Source of the DNA: Thiopseudomonas alkaliphila
GTDB taxonomy: Bacteria > Pseudomonadota > Gammaproteobacteria > Pseudomonadales > Pseudomonadaceae
Assembly: GCF_001267175.1 (NCBI RefSeq)
Contig: NZ_CP012358.1
Location: 1,156,501 to 1,220,500, forward strand
DNA length: 64,000 nucleotides
Direction of reading: 5' to 3'
Part shown: positions 1 to 10,528 of the stretch, in pieces
How the letters are laid out: each line of letters starts with the position of its first letter
Numbering within the stretch: position 1 is the stretch's first letter
Notes under the pieces: generated by a model
What the model was told of the DNA's origin: nothing
Databases searched by the model: none
Seen by the model: the letters and a program-made list of their open reading frames with translations, nothing else
Translations under genes and position numbers: made by a program

Positions 1-725
1 TTGGCGGCAAAGGCTGGCAAAATCGCCAATCCCGCCCCCGCCGCCACCGCTTGCTGCTGAGCTAACACACTGGTACTGCGCAGGCTAGAAGTTAAGGGCT
101 TCACTAACTCATCTAAAAACACTAACTCTTTACTAAATAACAAGTCGTCCACATAGGTCACAAACGCATGATTTTTTAACTGCTCACGCTGAGTGATCGG
201 TGGGTGCTTAGCTAAATAGTCTTTGGCCGCATACAGATGTAATACATAGTCCGTTAGTCGAGTAATGATAAAAGGCCCTCGCTCGGGACGCTCCAACGTA
301 ATCACAATATCCGCTTCATTACGTGACAACTGCACAGCACGGGGAAGCGCCAGCAAATCTATTTTTAAGTGCGGATAGCGCTGACTAAATGCAGACAATT
401 GTGCGGCTAGTAATACCGTACTATAGCCTTCAGTGGCACCAATTCTGACCTGACCGGAAAGCTGCTCGCCTAACAAGGGTAAGCCTTGGGAAATGCCAAC
501 AAAGGCACTCTCCATCGCCTCAACTTGCGGCAATAGCTCGCGCCCAGCTTCAGTTAATTTATAGCCATCGGGCTCTCGTAAAAATAAGCTCTGCCCTAAA
601 CTTTTTTCTAAGCTTTGTACCTTCCGTGACACCGTGGTGTGATCGACCCCCATGCGGCGCGCGGCAATCACTAAACGCCCAGCACGGGCGAGTTCTAAAA
701 AATAACGCAGCTGATCCCAATCCAT
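1..725 (-). CDS. LysR-family transcriptional regulator (C-terminus cut by window edge)
   Basis: Partial gene: reading leftward from an ATG at 725, about 241 codons are present and the end lies outside the window. The N-terminal 60 residues form a LysR-type winged helix-turn-helix (motif RRMGVDHTTVSRKVQSLE), followed by the start of a periplasmic-binding-protein-like effector domain with GATEGYSTVL and a proline-rich RPERGPF segment. It is divergent from the mmsA operon and separated from it by 136 bp containing a symmetric LysR-type operator, so it probably controls that operon. In Pseudomonas aeruginosa the mmsAB regulator is an AraC-type protein, so a LysR protein here would be a different control scheme. 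Family assignment is firm; the target and inducer are inference. Confidence 0.9.
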   Translation of the reverse strand, partial: MDWDQLRYFLELARAGRLVIAARRMGVDHTTVSRKVQSLEKSLGQSLFLREPDGYKLTEAGRELLPQVEAMESAFVGISQGLPLLGEQLSGQVRIGATEGYSTVLLAAQLSAFSQRYPHLKIDLLALPRAVQLSRNEADIVITLERPERGPFIITRLTDYVLHLYAAKDYLAKHPPITQREQLKNHAFVTYVDDLLFSKELVFLDELVKPLTSSLRSTSVLAQQQAVAAGAGLAILPAFAA

Positions 726-751
726 CTTGCCCCCAACCCTATGTGCATTTT

Positions 752-768
752 TGCAGAGTGAATCTGCA
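752..768. promoter_or_regulatory. candidate LysR-type operator
   Basis: Perfect inverted repeat TGCAGA-N5-TCTGCA in the 136-bp gap between the divergent LysR regulator and mmsA. Length and symmetry fit a LysR-family box, which generally contains T-N11-A. Binding by the adjacent regulator is inferred from position only. Confidence 0.5.
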
Positions 769-861
769 GTCATAGGGGTTGCTGTTAATAAAATTGCACT
801 GCTAGCATCAAACCACACCTAGTTGCTAAATCACAAAAATAATTTTATGCCGAGGTAGCGC

Positions 862-2370
862 ATGAGCAATTCACAGATTCCAACGGTTAAACTATTAATT
901 AATGGCGAGTTTATTGAGTCAAAAACTGACCAATGGCGCGATGTCGTTAACCCTGCCACCCAAGAAGTGTTAGCCAAAGTACCTTTTGCTACCGCCGATG
1001 AAATCAATGCTGCCGTGGCTAGCGCCAAACAAGCATTTAGCAGCTGGCGTAAAACCGCGATTGGTACCCGTGCTCGTATCTTTCTAAAATATCAGCAGCT
1101 GATTCGTGAAAATATGGCTGAACTGGCAGCGCTGCTAACCGCTGAACAAGGCAAAACCCTAGCCGATGCTGAAGGTGATGTTTTCCGTGGCCTAGAAGTG
1201 GTAGAGCATGCTGCTGGCATTGGTAATTTGCAGTTGGGCGAACTGGCCAATAACGTGGCTGGCGGCGTAGACACCTACACCCTACTGCAGCCTTTAGGCG
1301 TATGTGCAGGGATCACTCCATTTAACTTTCCCGCCATGATTCCGCTGTGGATGTTTCCCATGGCCATTGTTACCGGTAACACCTTTGTCCTCAAACCCTC
1401 TGAGCAAGACCCTATGGTGACTATGCGCTTAGTTGAAATGGCACTAGAAGCAGGAATTCCAAAAGGGGTATTAAACGTGATTCATGGTGGCCCTGATGCG
1501 GTAAATGGCATCTGTGACCATCCGGATATTAAAGCAGTGTCTTTTGTTGGCTCAACCCATGTTGGCACCCATGTATATAATCGTGCCTCACTCAATGGCA
1601 AACGCGTGCAGTGCATGATGGGGGCAAAAAACCATGCCATCGTGATGCCCGATGCCAATAAAGAGCAAACCTTAAACGCTATTGCTGGCGCAGCCTTTGG
1701 TGCAGCAGGTCAGCGCTGCATGGCCTTGCCAGTCATTGTTTTAGTCGGTGAGAGTAAAGAGTGGTTGCCAGAATTAGTGGCCAAAGCCAAAACCTTAAAA
1801 GTCAATGCAGGCTGCCAAGCTGGCACTGATGTGGGGCCGGTTATCTCTCCTGCCGCTTTAGCGCGAATTACCGATTTGGTTGAGAGCGGCGTTACAGAAG
1901 GCGCGACCCTTGATCTCGATGGCCGTAACCCAAGCGTCCCAGGCTTTGAGCAAGGTAACTTTATTGGTCCTACCATCTTCTCTGATGTGAGCACTAAGAT
2001 GCGCATCTATAACGAAGAGATTTTCGGCCCAGTGCTATGCGTACTCAACGCTGACACCATGGATCAAGCAATCGAAATTATTAACCAAAACCCTAACGGT
2101 AATGGTACCGCTATCTTTACTCGCTCAGGCGCTGCTGCACGTCGCTTCCAAGAAGATATCGATGTCGGTCAAGTAGGGATTAACGTGCCTATCCCTGTTC
2201 CGGTGCCAATTTTCTCATTCACCGGTTCACGCGCATCCAAACTCGGTGACTTAGGCCCTTACGGCAAACAGGTGGTGCAGTTTTACACCCAGACCAAAAC
2301 AGTAACGGCCCGCTGGTTTGATGAAGATGCAGAAGCCGGTGCACTCAATACCACCATTAGTCTTAAGTAA
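862..2370 (+). CDS. mmsA: CoA-acylating methylmalonate-semialdehyde dehydrogenase
   Basis: Oxidises methylmalonate semialdehyde (from valine) or malonate semialdehyde to propionyl-CoA or acetyl-CoA with NAD+ and CoA, releasing CO2. The 502-residue protein has the full aldehyde dehydrogenase fold: [11 protein letters not shown] near residue 153, the cofactor segment SFVGSTHVG near 227, and the catalytic cysteine Cys286 in [10 protein letters not shown], a context typical of MmsA rather than of general aldehyde dehydrogenases. The ATG is close behind AGGTAGCGC. It is the first gene of a four-gene operon for the lower valine pathway (mmsA, mmsB, hydroxyisobutyryl-CoA hydrolase, acyl-CoA dehydrogenase), divergent from a LysR regulator. 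Confidence 0.95.
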   Translation: MSNSQIPTVKLLINGEFIESKTDQWRDVVNPATQEVLAKVPFATADEINAAVASAKQAFSSWRKTAIGTRARIFLKYQQLIRENMAELAALLTAEQGKTLADAEGDVFRGLEVVEHAAGIGNLQLGELANNVAGGVDTYTLLQPLGVCAGITPFNFPAMIPLWMFPMAIVTGNTFVLKPSEQDPMVTMRLVEMALEAGIPKGVLNVIHGGPDAVNGICDHPDIKAVSFVGSTHVGTHVYNRASLNGKRVQCMMGAKNHAIVMPDANKEQTLNAIAGAAFGAAGQRCMALPVIVLVGESKEWLPELVAKAKTLKVNAGCQAGTDVGPVISPAALARITDLVESGVTEGATLDLDGRNPSVPGFEQGNFIGPTIFSDVSTKMRIYNEEIFGPVLCVLNADTMDQAIEIINQNPNGNGTAIFTRSGAAARRFQEDIDVGQVGINVPIPVPVPIFSFTGSRASKLGDLGPYGKQVVQFYTQTKTVTARWFDEDAEAGALNTTISLK

Positions 2371-2381
2371 TACCGCTTAAC

Positions 2382-2417
2382 TCGCTCTGTTGTGTCTATC
2401 ACTACCCAACAGAGCGA
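2382..2417 (+). other. intergenic hairpin between mmsA and mmsB
   Basis: Eleven-base perfect stem (TCGCTCTGTTG pairing with CAACAGAGCGA) with a 14-nt loop, just after the mmsA stop. No T-tract follows, so it looks more like an mRNA processing or stabilising hairpin, or a partial attenuator, than a full terminator. Confidence 0.45.
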
Positions 2418-2473
2418 CCGCTACTGAAGTTCGTTTACTGATTCAACAATAATAAATAACAGCGGAGCTCATC

Positions 2474-3361
2474 ATGCATATTGGATTTTTAGGACTTGGC
2501 AACATGGGCGGCCCAATGGCGGCTAACCTAATTAAAGCCGGTCATCAATTATCTGTTTTCGATTTATCCCAAGCCGCGATTGATTCGGTGGTAGCGCTAG
2601 GCGCTACAGCCTTTACCTCACCTCAAGCCTTAGCCCAAGCGGCTCCTGAGGTATTGATCACAATGCTACCGGCGGCGGCCCATGTAAAGAGTGTGTACTT
2701 AGGTGACGATGGGCTATTGGCTCAACTGCCTAAAGCCACGCACCTAATTGACTGCTCAACCATTGATCCCCACAGCGCCCGTGAGGTAGCCAAAGCTGCG
2801 CAAGCGGCTGGTCACTCAATGATTGATGCACCTGTTTCCGGTGGAACTACTGGAGCTGCAGCTGGCACTCTGACTTTTATGGTCGGTGGCAGCCAAGCCG
2901 AGTTTGATTTCGTGCAGCCAATTCTAAACGCCATAGGCAAAAACATTGTGCACTGTGGTGACAGTGGTAACGGTCAGGTGGCTAAAGTCGCCAATAATAT
3001 GCTGCTGGGTATTTCTATGATTGGCGTGGCAGAGGCCATGGCATTAGGAACTGCCCTAGGTATGGATGCTAAGGTTCTGGCTGGCATTATTAATACCTCT
3101 AGCGGTCGCTGCTGGAGCTCTGAAATTAACAACCCTTACCCAGACGTCTTAGAGAACGCCCCTGCCAGTCGCGGTTATAGTGGCGGCTTTGGCAGTGATC
3201 TCATGCTTAAAGACTTAGGCCTTGCCACTGAAGCCGCACGCTTAAGTAAGCAACCGGTCATGCTAGGTGCTGCAGCACAACAACTGTATCAAGCCTTCAG
3301 TTTACAAGGCCACGGTGGGCTCGATTTCTCTGCCATTATCAAGCTATATCTAAAGGAGTAA
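2474..3361 (+). CDS. mmsB: 3-hydroxyisobutyrate dehydrogenase
   Basis: Oxidises 3-hydroxyisobutyrate to methylmalonate semialdehyde with NAD+, the step before MmsA. The 295-residue protein starts with a Rossmann fold (GLGNMG at residues 7-12), has the substrate-binding DAPVSGGTTGA loop near 118-128 and the catalytic lysine Lys171 in GQVAKVANN. Length and motifs are standard for the 3-hydroxyisobutyrate/beta-hydroxyacid dehydrogenase family. The start follows AGCGGAGCTCATC. It stands 103 bp after mmsA, separated by a hairpin, and 4 bp before the next gene, so it is probably cotranscribed. Confidence 0.95.
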   Translation: MHIGFLGLGNMGGPMAANLIKAGHQLSVFDLSQAAIDSVVALGATAFTSPQALAQAAPEVLITMLPAAAHVKSVYLGDDGLLAQLPKATHLIDCSTIDPHSAREVAKAAQAAGHSMIDAPVSGGTTGAAAGTLTFMVGGSQAEFDFVQPILNAIGKNIVHCGDSGNGQVAKVANNMLLGISMIGVAEAMALGTALGMDAKVLAGIINTSSGRCWSSEINNPYPDVLENAPASRGYSGGFGSDLMLKDLGLATEAARLSKQPVMLGAAAQQLYQAFSLQGHGGLDFSAIIKLYLKE

Positions 3362-3365
3362 GGCT

Positions 3366-4439
3366 GTGAGTGATTTAAACGCATTAATTTTAGCGGAAGT
3401 ACGTAATGGCGTTGGGCATTTAACTCTCAATCGTCCCCAAGCTTATAACGCACTGAATTTAGCCATGGTGCGTTTATTGCAACAGCAACTCAAGGCTTGG
3501 GCCAATGACTCGGCCGTACGCGCGGTAGTGTTACGCGCCACAGGTGAGAAAGCATTTTGCGCCGGCGGGGATATTCGCGAACTCTACGATAATCACTTAT
3601 CTGACAGCCAACTGAATGAAACTTTTTTCAGTGAGGAATATGCCCTTGATTACTTTATCCACACCTATCCCAAGCCTTTTATTGCCTTGGTCGATGGCCT
3701 AGTGCTAGGTGGCGGTATGGGCTTGGTGCAAGGTGCTAAATACCGTTTAGTCACCGAAAAAGCCAAACTGGGTATGCCAGAAGTGGCGATTGGTTATTTT
3801 CCAGATGTCGGCGGTAGTTACTTCTTGTCTCGCCTACCCGATGAAACCGGTACTTATATGGGCGTCACCGGTAATAGTGTGTCAGCAGCTGATGCCTTAG
3901 CTCTAGGACTGGCTGACTGGTACCTTGCTCAAGAGCAAATCGCTGAATTTGATCGCTGCTTAGACACTATGCAATGGGGGCAATCAGCCAACGAGTCAAT
4001 TCGTAGCCTGCTAGAGACCCTCGCCTCTAAACAACTCACTGGCTCGACCCTGCAACCTTTGCGCTCTTTGATTCAACAGCACTTCAGCTTTAATAGCTTG
4101 GCTGAAATTGTTGATTCACTGAGTAAAGAGCCAAATCCTGAGCACCAAGGCTGGGCCAACGCCACACTTGACACACTAAGATCTCGCTCACCGATGGCCA
4201 TGGCCGGCACACTTGAATTATTACGTCGCGGTAGACAGCTCAGCTTAGCGGACTGCTTTCGCTTAGAGTTTCACCTTGATTGTCAATGGTTTGATAAAGG
4301 TGACTTTATGGAAGGGGTGCGCGCATTAATTATCGATAAAGATAAAAATCCACAGTGGAACCCAAGCTGCATCGAAGAATTACAACAAGAACAAACAGAC
4401 GCTTTATTTGCCGGCTTTAGACCAAGCTCCGAGGAATAA
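3366..4439 (+). CDS. 3-hydroxyisobutyryl-CoA hydrolase (enoyl-CoA hydratase/isomerase family)
   Basis: A crotonase-fold protein of 357 residues. The oxyanion-hole segments AFCAGGDIREL and GLVLGGGMGL and the MPEVAIGYFPDVGGSYFLSR segment match the 3-hydroxyisobutyryl-CoA hydrolase subgroup, which frees 3-hydroxyisobutyrate from its CoA ester in valine breakdown. It uses a GTG start preceded by AAGGAG at good spacing. Its position between mmsB and an acyl-CoA dehydrogenase supports the assignment, since these enzymes act in consecutive steps. A plain enoyl-CoA hydratase is the alternative, but the length (about 100 residues longer than short hydratases) argues for the hydrolase. Confidence 0.88.
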   Translation: MSDLNALILAEVRNGVGHLTLNRPQAYNALNLAMVRLLQQQLKAWANDSAVRAVVLRATGEKAFCAGGDIRELYDNHLSDSQLNETFFSEEYALDYFIHTYPKPFIALVDGLVLGGGMGLVQGAKYRLVTEKAKLGMPEVAIGYFPDVGGSYFLSRLPDETGTYMGVTGNSVSAADALALGLADWYLAQEQIAEFDRCLDTMQWGQSANESIRSLLETLASKQLTGSTLQPLRSLIQQHFSFNSLAEIVDSLSKEPNPEHQGWANATLDTLRSRSPMAMAGTLELLRRGRQLSLADCFRLEFHLDCQWFDKGDFMEGVRALIIDKDKNPQWNPSCIEELQQEQTDALFAGFRPSSEE

Positions 4440-4458
4440 AGCGCGTAGGAGTTAAACA

Positions 4459-5610
4459 ATGCAAGACCTTGATCTCACAGAAGAACAACGCATGATTCGG
4501 GATATGGCACGTGATTTTGCCAAATCGGAACTGATTCCAAATGCAGAACAATGGGAAAAAGAAGGTTGGCTGGATCAGCAAGTCCTCAAGCAAATGGGAG
4601 AGCTAGGCTTTTTAGGCATGATGGTACCTGAAGAGTGGAGTGGTTCCTACATTGACTACACCTGCTACGCCCTAGCAGTTGAAGAAATCGCCCGCGGCTG
4701 CGCAGCTACGGGCGCTGTAATGAGTATTCATAACTCCGTAGGCTGCGCGCCTCTTTTGCGCTGGGGCACTGAAGAGCAAAAACAGCAATGGTTACCCAGT
4801 TTAGCCACAGGCGAAATTATCAGCTGCTTTTGTTTAACCGAACCACAAGCGGGCTCTGAAGCGAATAACTTACGCACCAAAGCCGTCGAAGAGGGTGATT
4901 ATTGGGTAGTTAATGGCAGTAAGCAGTTTGTTAGTAACGCCAAACGCGCGGGACTGGCTATTGTGTTTGCCGTCACCGATCCTGATTTAGGCAAAAAAGG
5001 CTTATCGGCTTTTTTAGTGCCTACAGATACACCAGGTTTTGAAGTTGAGCGTATGGAGCACAAGATGGGCCTTAAAGCCTCAGACACCTGCGCCGTTAGC
5101 TTAATTAACTGCCGTATCCCTAAAGAGAATATGCTCGGACCACGGGGCAAAGGCTTAGCTTTGGCTTTATCAGGCTTAGAAGGTGGTCGTTTAGGCATTG
5201 CCGCACAAGCGCTGGGCATTGCCCGCGCAGCTTTTGAAGCAGCTTTAGTATATTCGCGCGATCGCGTGCAGTTTGGAAAACCGATTGCTGAGCACCAAAG
5301 CATTGCCAATATGCTGGCAGATATGCACACCCAAATTAATGCCGCCCGCCTCATGGTTTTACATGCCGCTAAATTACGTACTGCTGGCCTGCCCTGCTTA
5401 AGTGAAGCGTCACAGGCAAAATTATTTGCCTCTGAGATGGCCGAGCGCGTCTGCTCCATGGCCATTCAAGTCCATGGCGGCTATGGCTATTTAGAAGATT
5501 ATGCTGTGGAGCGTCACTATCGCGATGCCCGCATCACCCAGATCTATGAAGGAACCAGCGAGGTGCAGCGCATGCTGATTGCCAGACAGCTGGCTGACTA
5601 TCCTTTGTAG
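4459..5610 (+). CDS. acyl-CoA dehydrogenase, probably isobutyryl-CoA dehydrogenase
   Basis: FAD-dependent dehydrogenase of 383 residues that would desaturate a short branched acyl-CoA and pass electrons to ETF, which is encoded nearby (etfBA, etf-QO). The FAD-binding [13 protein letters not shown], the [11 protein letters not shown] segment and the catalytic base Glu364 in [16 protein letters not shown] are present. The start follows TAGGAGTTAAACA. As the last gene of the mms operon it most likely performs isobutyryl-CoA to methacrylyl-CoA. Substrate choice is inferred from the operon. No enoyl-CoA hydratase for the intermediate step is seen here; it must be elsewhere or be covered by a general hydratase. 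Confidence 0.9.
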   Translation: MQDLDLTEEQRMIRDMARDFAKSELIPNAEQWEKEGWLDQQVLKQMGELGFLGMMVPEEWSGSYIDYTCYALAVEEIARGCAATGAVMSIHNSVGCAPLLRWGTEEQKQQWLPSLATGEIISCFCLTEPQAGSEANNLRTKAVEEGDYWVVNGSKQFVSNAKRAGLAIVFAVTDPDLGKKGLSAFLVPTDTPGFEVERMEHKMGLKASDTCAVSLINCRIPKENMLGPRGKGLALALSGLEGGRLGIAAQALGIARAAFEAALVYSRDRVQFGKPIAEHQSIANMLADMHTQINAARLMVLHAAKLRTAGLPCLSEASQAKLFASEMAERVCSMAIQVHGGYGYLEDYAVERHYRDARITQIYEGTSEVQRMLIARQLADYPL

Positions 5611-5645
5611 TAACTGCAACACCGTTACACTTTAGTATCATCCCA

Positions 5646-5679
5646 CGAAAAAACCACCAAGCAATTGGTGGTTTTTTCG
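5646..5679 (+). terminator. terminator of the mms operon
   Basis: Fifteen-base perfect stem flanking a GCAA loop, with A-runs on the left arm and T-runs on the right, 35 bp after the acyl-CoA dehydrogenase stop. It can act in both directions. Confidence 0.9.
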
Positions 5680-5787
5680 TTTCTTGCCTAAGCACTCGCC
5701 TTATCAGCAACTGACGCTGATTAATTCTCCTGCTCTTTAACTCGCATCTCTAAAATAAACTCACATGGATTTATTTAACCAATAAAA

Positions 5788-5812
5788 AAGGCCATCCGCA
5801 TGGATGGCCTTT
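5788..5812 (-). terminator. groESL terminator
   Basis: Hairpin GGCCATCC-GCAT-GGATGGCC with a T-run on the minus-strand side, 27 bp beyond the groEL stop. Confidence 0.85.
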
Positions 5813-5838
5813 TCTAACGCTACGCGAGGTAGAAAGAA

Positions 5839-7491
<1,653 letters not shown>

Positions 7492-7532
7492 TCAAAAGTT
7501 TGCAAATAAACTAAACGTAGTGGTCTGTAAAC

Positions 7533-7826
7533 TTAGGCTTCGATTACTGCGAGAATTTCGCTCTCGCTCATTACCAATAAGTCTTCACCGTCTACTTTTA
7601 CGGTGTTGCTGCCTGAATAAGGGCCAAAGACTACCTTATCGCCTACTTTTACCGCTAACTCGCGAATATCGCCATTCTCCAGAACGCGACCGGTACCCAC
7701 GGCTACGATTTCGCCTTGGTTGGGTTTTTCAGCCGCAGAACCTGGCAGCACGATACCACCAGCGGTTTTAGTTTCTTCTTCACTACGGCGGATTACCACA
7801 CGGTCATGCAGAGGACGAAGCTTCAT
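7533..7826 (-). CDS. groES: co-chaperonin GroES (Hsp10)
   Basis: Heptameric lid of the GroEL chamber. The 97-residue protein has the N-terminal [14 protein letters not shown] strand, the mobile loop [14 protein letters not shown] (residues 16-29) and the C-terminal [15 protein letters not shown]. The start follows GGGAGAGATCGACA. It is the first gene of the groESL operon and is preceded by about 150 nt of leader with two hairpins and a heat-shock promoter. Confidence 0.99.
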   Translation of the reverse strand: MKLRPLHDRVVIRRSEEETKTAGGIVLPGSAAEKPNQGEIVAVGTGRVLENGDIRELAVKVGDKVVFGPYSGSNTVKVDGEDLLVMSESEILAVIEA

Positions 7827-7861
7827 TGTCGATCTCTCCCAACAGATTTATTTACACACTA

Positions 7862-7939
7862 AATTGATGGTTATCATCAATTGGTTTAGTTAAAAATCTA
7901 TCAGCACTTAGATGCTAATAGAGCGCTCGCTAAGCGAGC
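7862..7939 (-). promoter_or_regulatory. two hairpins in the groES leader
   Basis: In the roughly 150-nt leader between the heat-shock promoter and groES there are two perfect stems: AATTGATG/CATCAATT (7862-7869 with 7875-7882, 5-nt loop) and GCTCGC/GCGAGC (7925-7930 with 7934-7939, 3-nt loop). They could stabilise the message or tune translation. Function is not shown by the sequence. Confidence 0.5.
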
Positions 7940-7981
7940 TGAAAACGGCGTTCTTCACTATTGTTTAGAACTTGGTCTATA

Positions 7982-8009
7982 AGATGGGGGCCACTTTTTT
8001 AATTTCAAG
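7982..8009 (-). promoter_or_regulatory. sigma-32 (RpoH) heat-shock promoter of groESL
   Basis: On the minus strand the -35 box CTTGAAA (8009-8003) and -10 box CCCCATCT (7989-7982) are separated by 13 nt. Both match the RpoH consensus exactly. The -35 box overlaps the last codon of fxsA. Confidence 0.92.
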
Positions 8010-8511
8010 GGTTCAATTCATCTTTTTTTGTAAATGGCTCATCGGCTCGCTGAAACTCACCTTCTAGCACCGCTGGCTCTGTTTCTGCGGCTCTATGGGA
8101 TTGTTGTCGTTGGCGATCATTGGCATCTTGTGCCCGCGCAAAACGTTGTTCATCAAGCTGCTGCTCGCTGCGCTGCACCACCCAGTCCATGACCAAGCCA
8201 CGCATAAAGGGTAGCAAACACAGCACTCCCAAAAAATCACTGATAAAGCCAGGGATCAAGAGCAATACGCCACCGACAGCCATTAATAAGCCATTAAGCA
8301 TTTCACGCTCAGGTGGCAACCCTTGCATTAACCGTTCACGGGCCCGTAATGCAGTCGCTACGCCAGCCACACGAATCAGAGTAATCCCTGCAATGGCTGA
8401 TAAAATAATCAACAATATCGTCGCCAGCACGCCAATCTTGCTGCCCACTTGGATCAACACCACCAGCTCTAAAATCGGAAACAATACAAACAAAAAAGAA
8501 AACAAGCGCAT
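8005..8511 (-). CDS. fxsA: FxsA family inner-membrane protein
   Basis: Small membrane protein of 168 residues. FxsA of E. coli relieves F-plasmid exclusion of phage T7 when overproduced; its normal role is unclear. The sequence begins with a hydrophobic segment (MRLFSFLFVLFPILELVVLI), followed by the conserved transmembrane segments GVLATILLIILSAIAG and GVLLLIPGFISDFLGVLCLL, and a polar, Gln/Arg/Glu-rich tail of about 50 residues. It lies directly upstream of groES, as in Pseudomonas and enterics. Its last codons contain the groESL -35 box, so the two transcription units overlap physically. Confidence 0.93.
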   Translation of the reverse strand: MRLFSFLFVLFPILELVVLIQVGSKIGVLATILLIILSAIAGITLIRVAGVATALRARERLMQGLPPEREMLNGLLMAVGGVLLLIPGFISDFLGVLCLLPFMRGLVMDWVVQRSEQQLDEQRFARAQDANDRQRQQSHRAAETEPAVLEGEFQRADEPFTKKDELNP

Positions 8512-8582
8512 TCAGTTACATCCTGCTTTAGCGTTAAGTCATAGTGGTTAATGGAGCCAAGCACAGGCTTATTCAAGCACCA

Positions 8583-10088
8583 TCAACCATTTTTTTGTAT
8601 CTGCCAATACCACAGAATCAAAATTAAGGTTGGCACGCCCAAACTGGCGCTGATCATAAAAAATTGCTGGTAGCCGAAATGCTCAACTAACACTCCTGAA
8701 TAACCGCCGACTAAACGAGGTAAAAACAGCATCAGTGAACTTAGCAATGCATATTGGGTAGCCGAGAATTTAAGGTTAGTTAGGCTTGACAAGAAAGCAA
8801 CAAAGGCTGAAGTAGCCAAGCCCATACTGAAGCTATCTAAACTGACAATTAACATCAGTAAATGTAAATTAGTGCCAGCGCTAACCAATGCGGCATAAAA
8901 TAAATTGGTGATGGCTGAGGTAATTCCACCAATAAATAGAATCGGCATCACCCCAAAGCGAAAAATCAGCACGCCGCCCAAGCCTGCGCCGAGTAAAGTC
9001 ATAATCAAGCCAAAAACTTTTGTTACGCCCGCGATCTGATCCTTACTAAAGCCTTGATCCAGATAAAATACGTTGGCCATCACCATGGTTACGGTATCTG
9101 ACATCCGGTAAGTCGATACCAGCCCTATCAGCAACAGTGCTTGCCAACGGTAACGCAACACAAAATCAGTAATTGGAGTCAGCACTGGCTGCAAGCCTGT
9201 ACGGCCCATTCTCGATAAGCACAACCCACTTAAGATCAGGTACAACAGTGCGCGGAGTAATGCGCGGTCTTCTTTGATCAAGCCCAGCCAACTTAGCTCA
9301 CCATTAATCACTCGCATAAAATCAGTATTAAAGAGCTGGGTTGCTAGTGCCGGCAATGAAACCAGTAACACCACTAATACCAATACCGAAAGTAACTGAT
9401 GCCCTAAGCCATACACCGATTGGGTGTAACCCAGCTCGGCACTTAATGCGGGTTCTTTCATCCACAGCGTGGTCAGCAATCCTGGCAGCATTAGCAAGGC
9501 AAAAATTAAATAGGTGCTCGCCCAAGCCGCATGACGATAATCTAGCCCCGTTGAACCAAACCATTCCGCCAAATACAAAGGTCCTGCAGTAGCTAGTAAA
9601 ATCGCAATCCGATAACCCGCCATATAACTAGCCGCCATTGCCGCCTGACGTGATTCATCCGCAATTTCTAGTCGATAGGCATCTACCGCAATATCCTGGG
9701 TAGCGGAAGCAAAAGCCACTGCAACTGCCAACGCAATCAGTTCGGCCAAGTGAGTTTTGGGATCACTTAAGGCCATCCCGGCTAAACTAATGGCGATCAC
9801 CAATTGAGAAAAGACCAACCACGATCGACGGCGTCCCAAGCGCCCAATAATCGGCAAACGCCACTGATCCAGCATCGGTGACCACACCCACTTAAAGGCG
9901 TAAGCCAAACCAATTAAGCTGGCATAACCAATGGTTTCACGCGCTACCCCCGCCTCACGTAACCACACCGACAGAGTGGAAAATACCAGCATATAAGGTA
10001 GGCCGGCGGAAAAGCCTAAAAATAATAAGGCCAGAGCCGCTGGGTTAGCATAAGCTTCTAGCGCTCCACGCCAGGCCTTACTCGACAT
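8583..10088 (-). CDS. AmpG-like muropeptide MFS permease
   Basis: Major facilitator of 501 residues with about 14 hydrophobic segments. The N-terminal FLGFSAGLPYMLVFSTLSVWL motif region, KWVWSPMLDQW and the SATQDIAVDAYRLE motif are typical of AmpG, which imports GlcNAc-anhydroMurNAc peptides during cell-wall recycling and thereby influences AmpC beta-lactamase induction. The start is an ATG at 10088. Next gene downstream is fxsA, 71 bp away; upstream is an alkyltransferase-like gene in the same orientation. Pseudomonas carries two AmpG-type permeases, so which paralogue this is cannot be settled here. Confidence 0.88.
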   Translation of the reverse strand: MSSKAWRGALEAYANPAALALLFLGFSAGLPYMLVFSTLSVWLREAGVARETIGYASLIGLAYAFKWVWSPMLDQWRLPIIGRLGRRRSWLVFSQLVIAISLAGMALSDPKTHLAELIALAVAVAFASATQDIAVDAYRLEIADESRQAAMAASYMAGYRIAILLATAGPLYLAEWFGSTGLDYRHAAWASTYLIFALLMLPGLLTTLWMKEPALSAELGYTQSVYGLGHQLLSVLVLVVLLVSLPALATQLFNTDFMRVINGELSWLGLIKEDRALLRALLYLILSGLCLSRMGRTGLQPVLTPITDFVLRYRWQALLLIGLVSTYRMSDTVTMVMANVFYLDQGFSKDQIAGVTKVFGLIMTLLGAGLGGVLIFRFGVMPILFIGGITSAITNLFYAALVSAGTNLHLLMLIVSLDSFSMGLATSAFVAFLSSLTNLKFSATQYALLSSLMLFLPRLVGGYSGVLVEHFGYQQFFMISASLGVPTLILILWYWQIQKNG

Positions 10089-10129
10089 TGATTTGCTTCA
10101 TTAAACTTAGATCCATCATTGTATTGCCC

Positions 10130-10468
10130 TTACTCAAGGCGACCGGCGCACCACTCAACATGCGCTAAACATACGCGGTCTTGGGTTATTACTACACCTT
10201 CTTGCTGCAACCTTTGCCGCTGTATCCGCCCCGGCTCAGTTGCACTCGATAAGCTAAGCTTACCGCCTGCTGCCACTACCCGGTGCCAAGGTAAAGAGCT
10301 ATCAGAGGGTAATTGACTTAAAGTAGTTCCCACCCAGCGCGCGGCACGCCCTAAGCCTGCCAACTGGGCTAACTTACCATAAGTCATCACTTTGCCAGGA
10401 GGGATAGCCTGTAAACTGGCAAATAGCATAAACTGCTTTTGCTCTGTCGTCAGTTTTTGTCGTGGCAT
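10130..10468 (-). CDS. alkyltransferase-like protein (ATL, MGMT-family DNA-binding protein)
   Basis: Protein of 112 residues equivalent to the C-terminal DNA-binding domain of O6-methylguanine methyltransferase (IPPGKVMTYGKLAQLAG). The usual active-site PCHRV is PWHRV here (SSLPWHRVVAAGGKL). Trp in place of the alkyl-accepting Cys marks the alkyltransferase-like proteins, which bind O6-alkylguanine and hand it to nucleotide excision repair instead of repairing it directly. The length matches this class. It is 41 bp from the AmpG-like gene and may share its transcript. Confidence 0.92.
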   Translation of the reverse strand: MPRQKLTTEQKQFMLFASLQAIPPGKVMTYGKLAQLAGLGRAARWVGTTLSQLPSDSSLPWHRVVAAGGKLSLSSATEPGRIQRQRLQQEGVVITQDRVCLAHVEWCAGRLE

Positions 10469-10528
10469 TGAACCTCATTCGCCTCCATTACTCTTAGTCT
10501 TAAATTTATACCCTAAAACCACTCCCTT

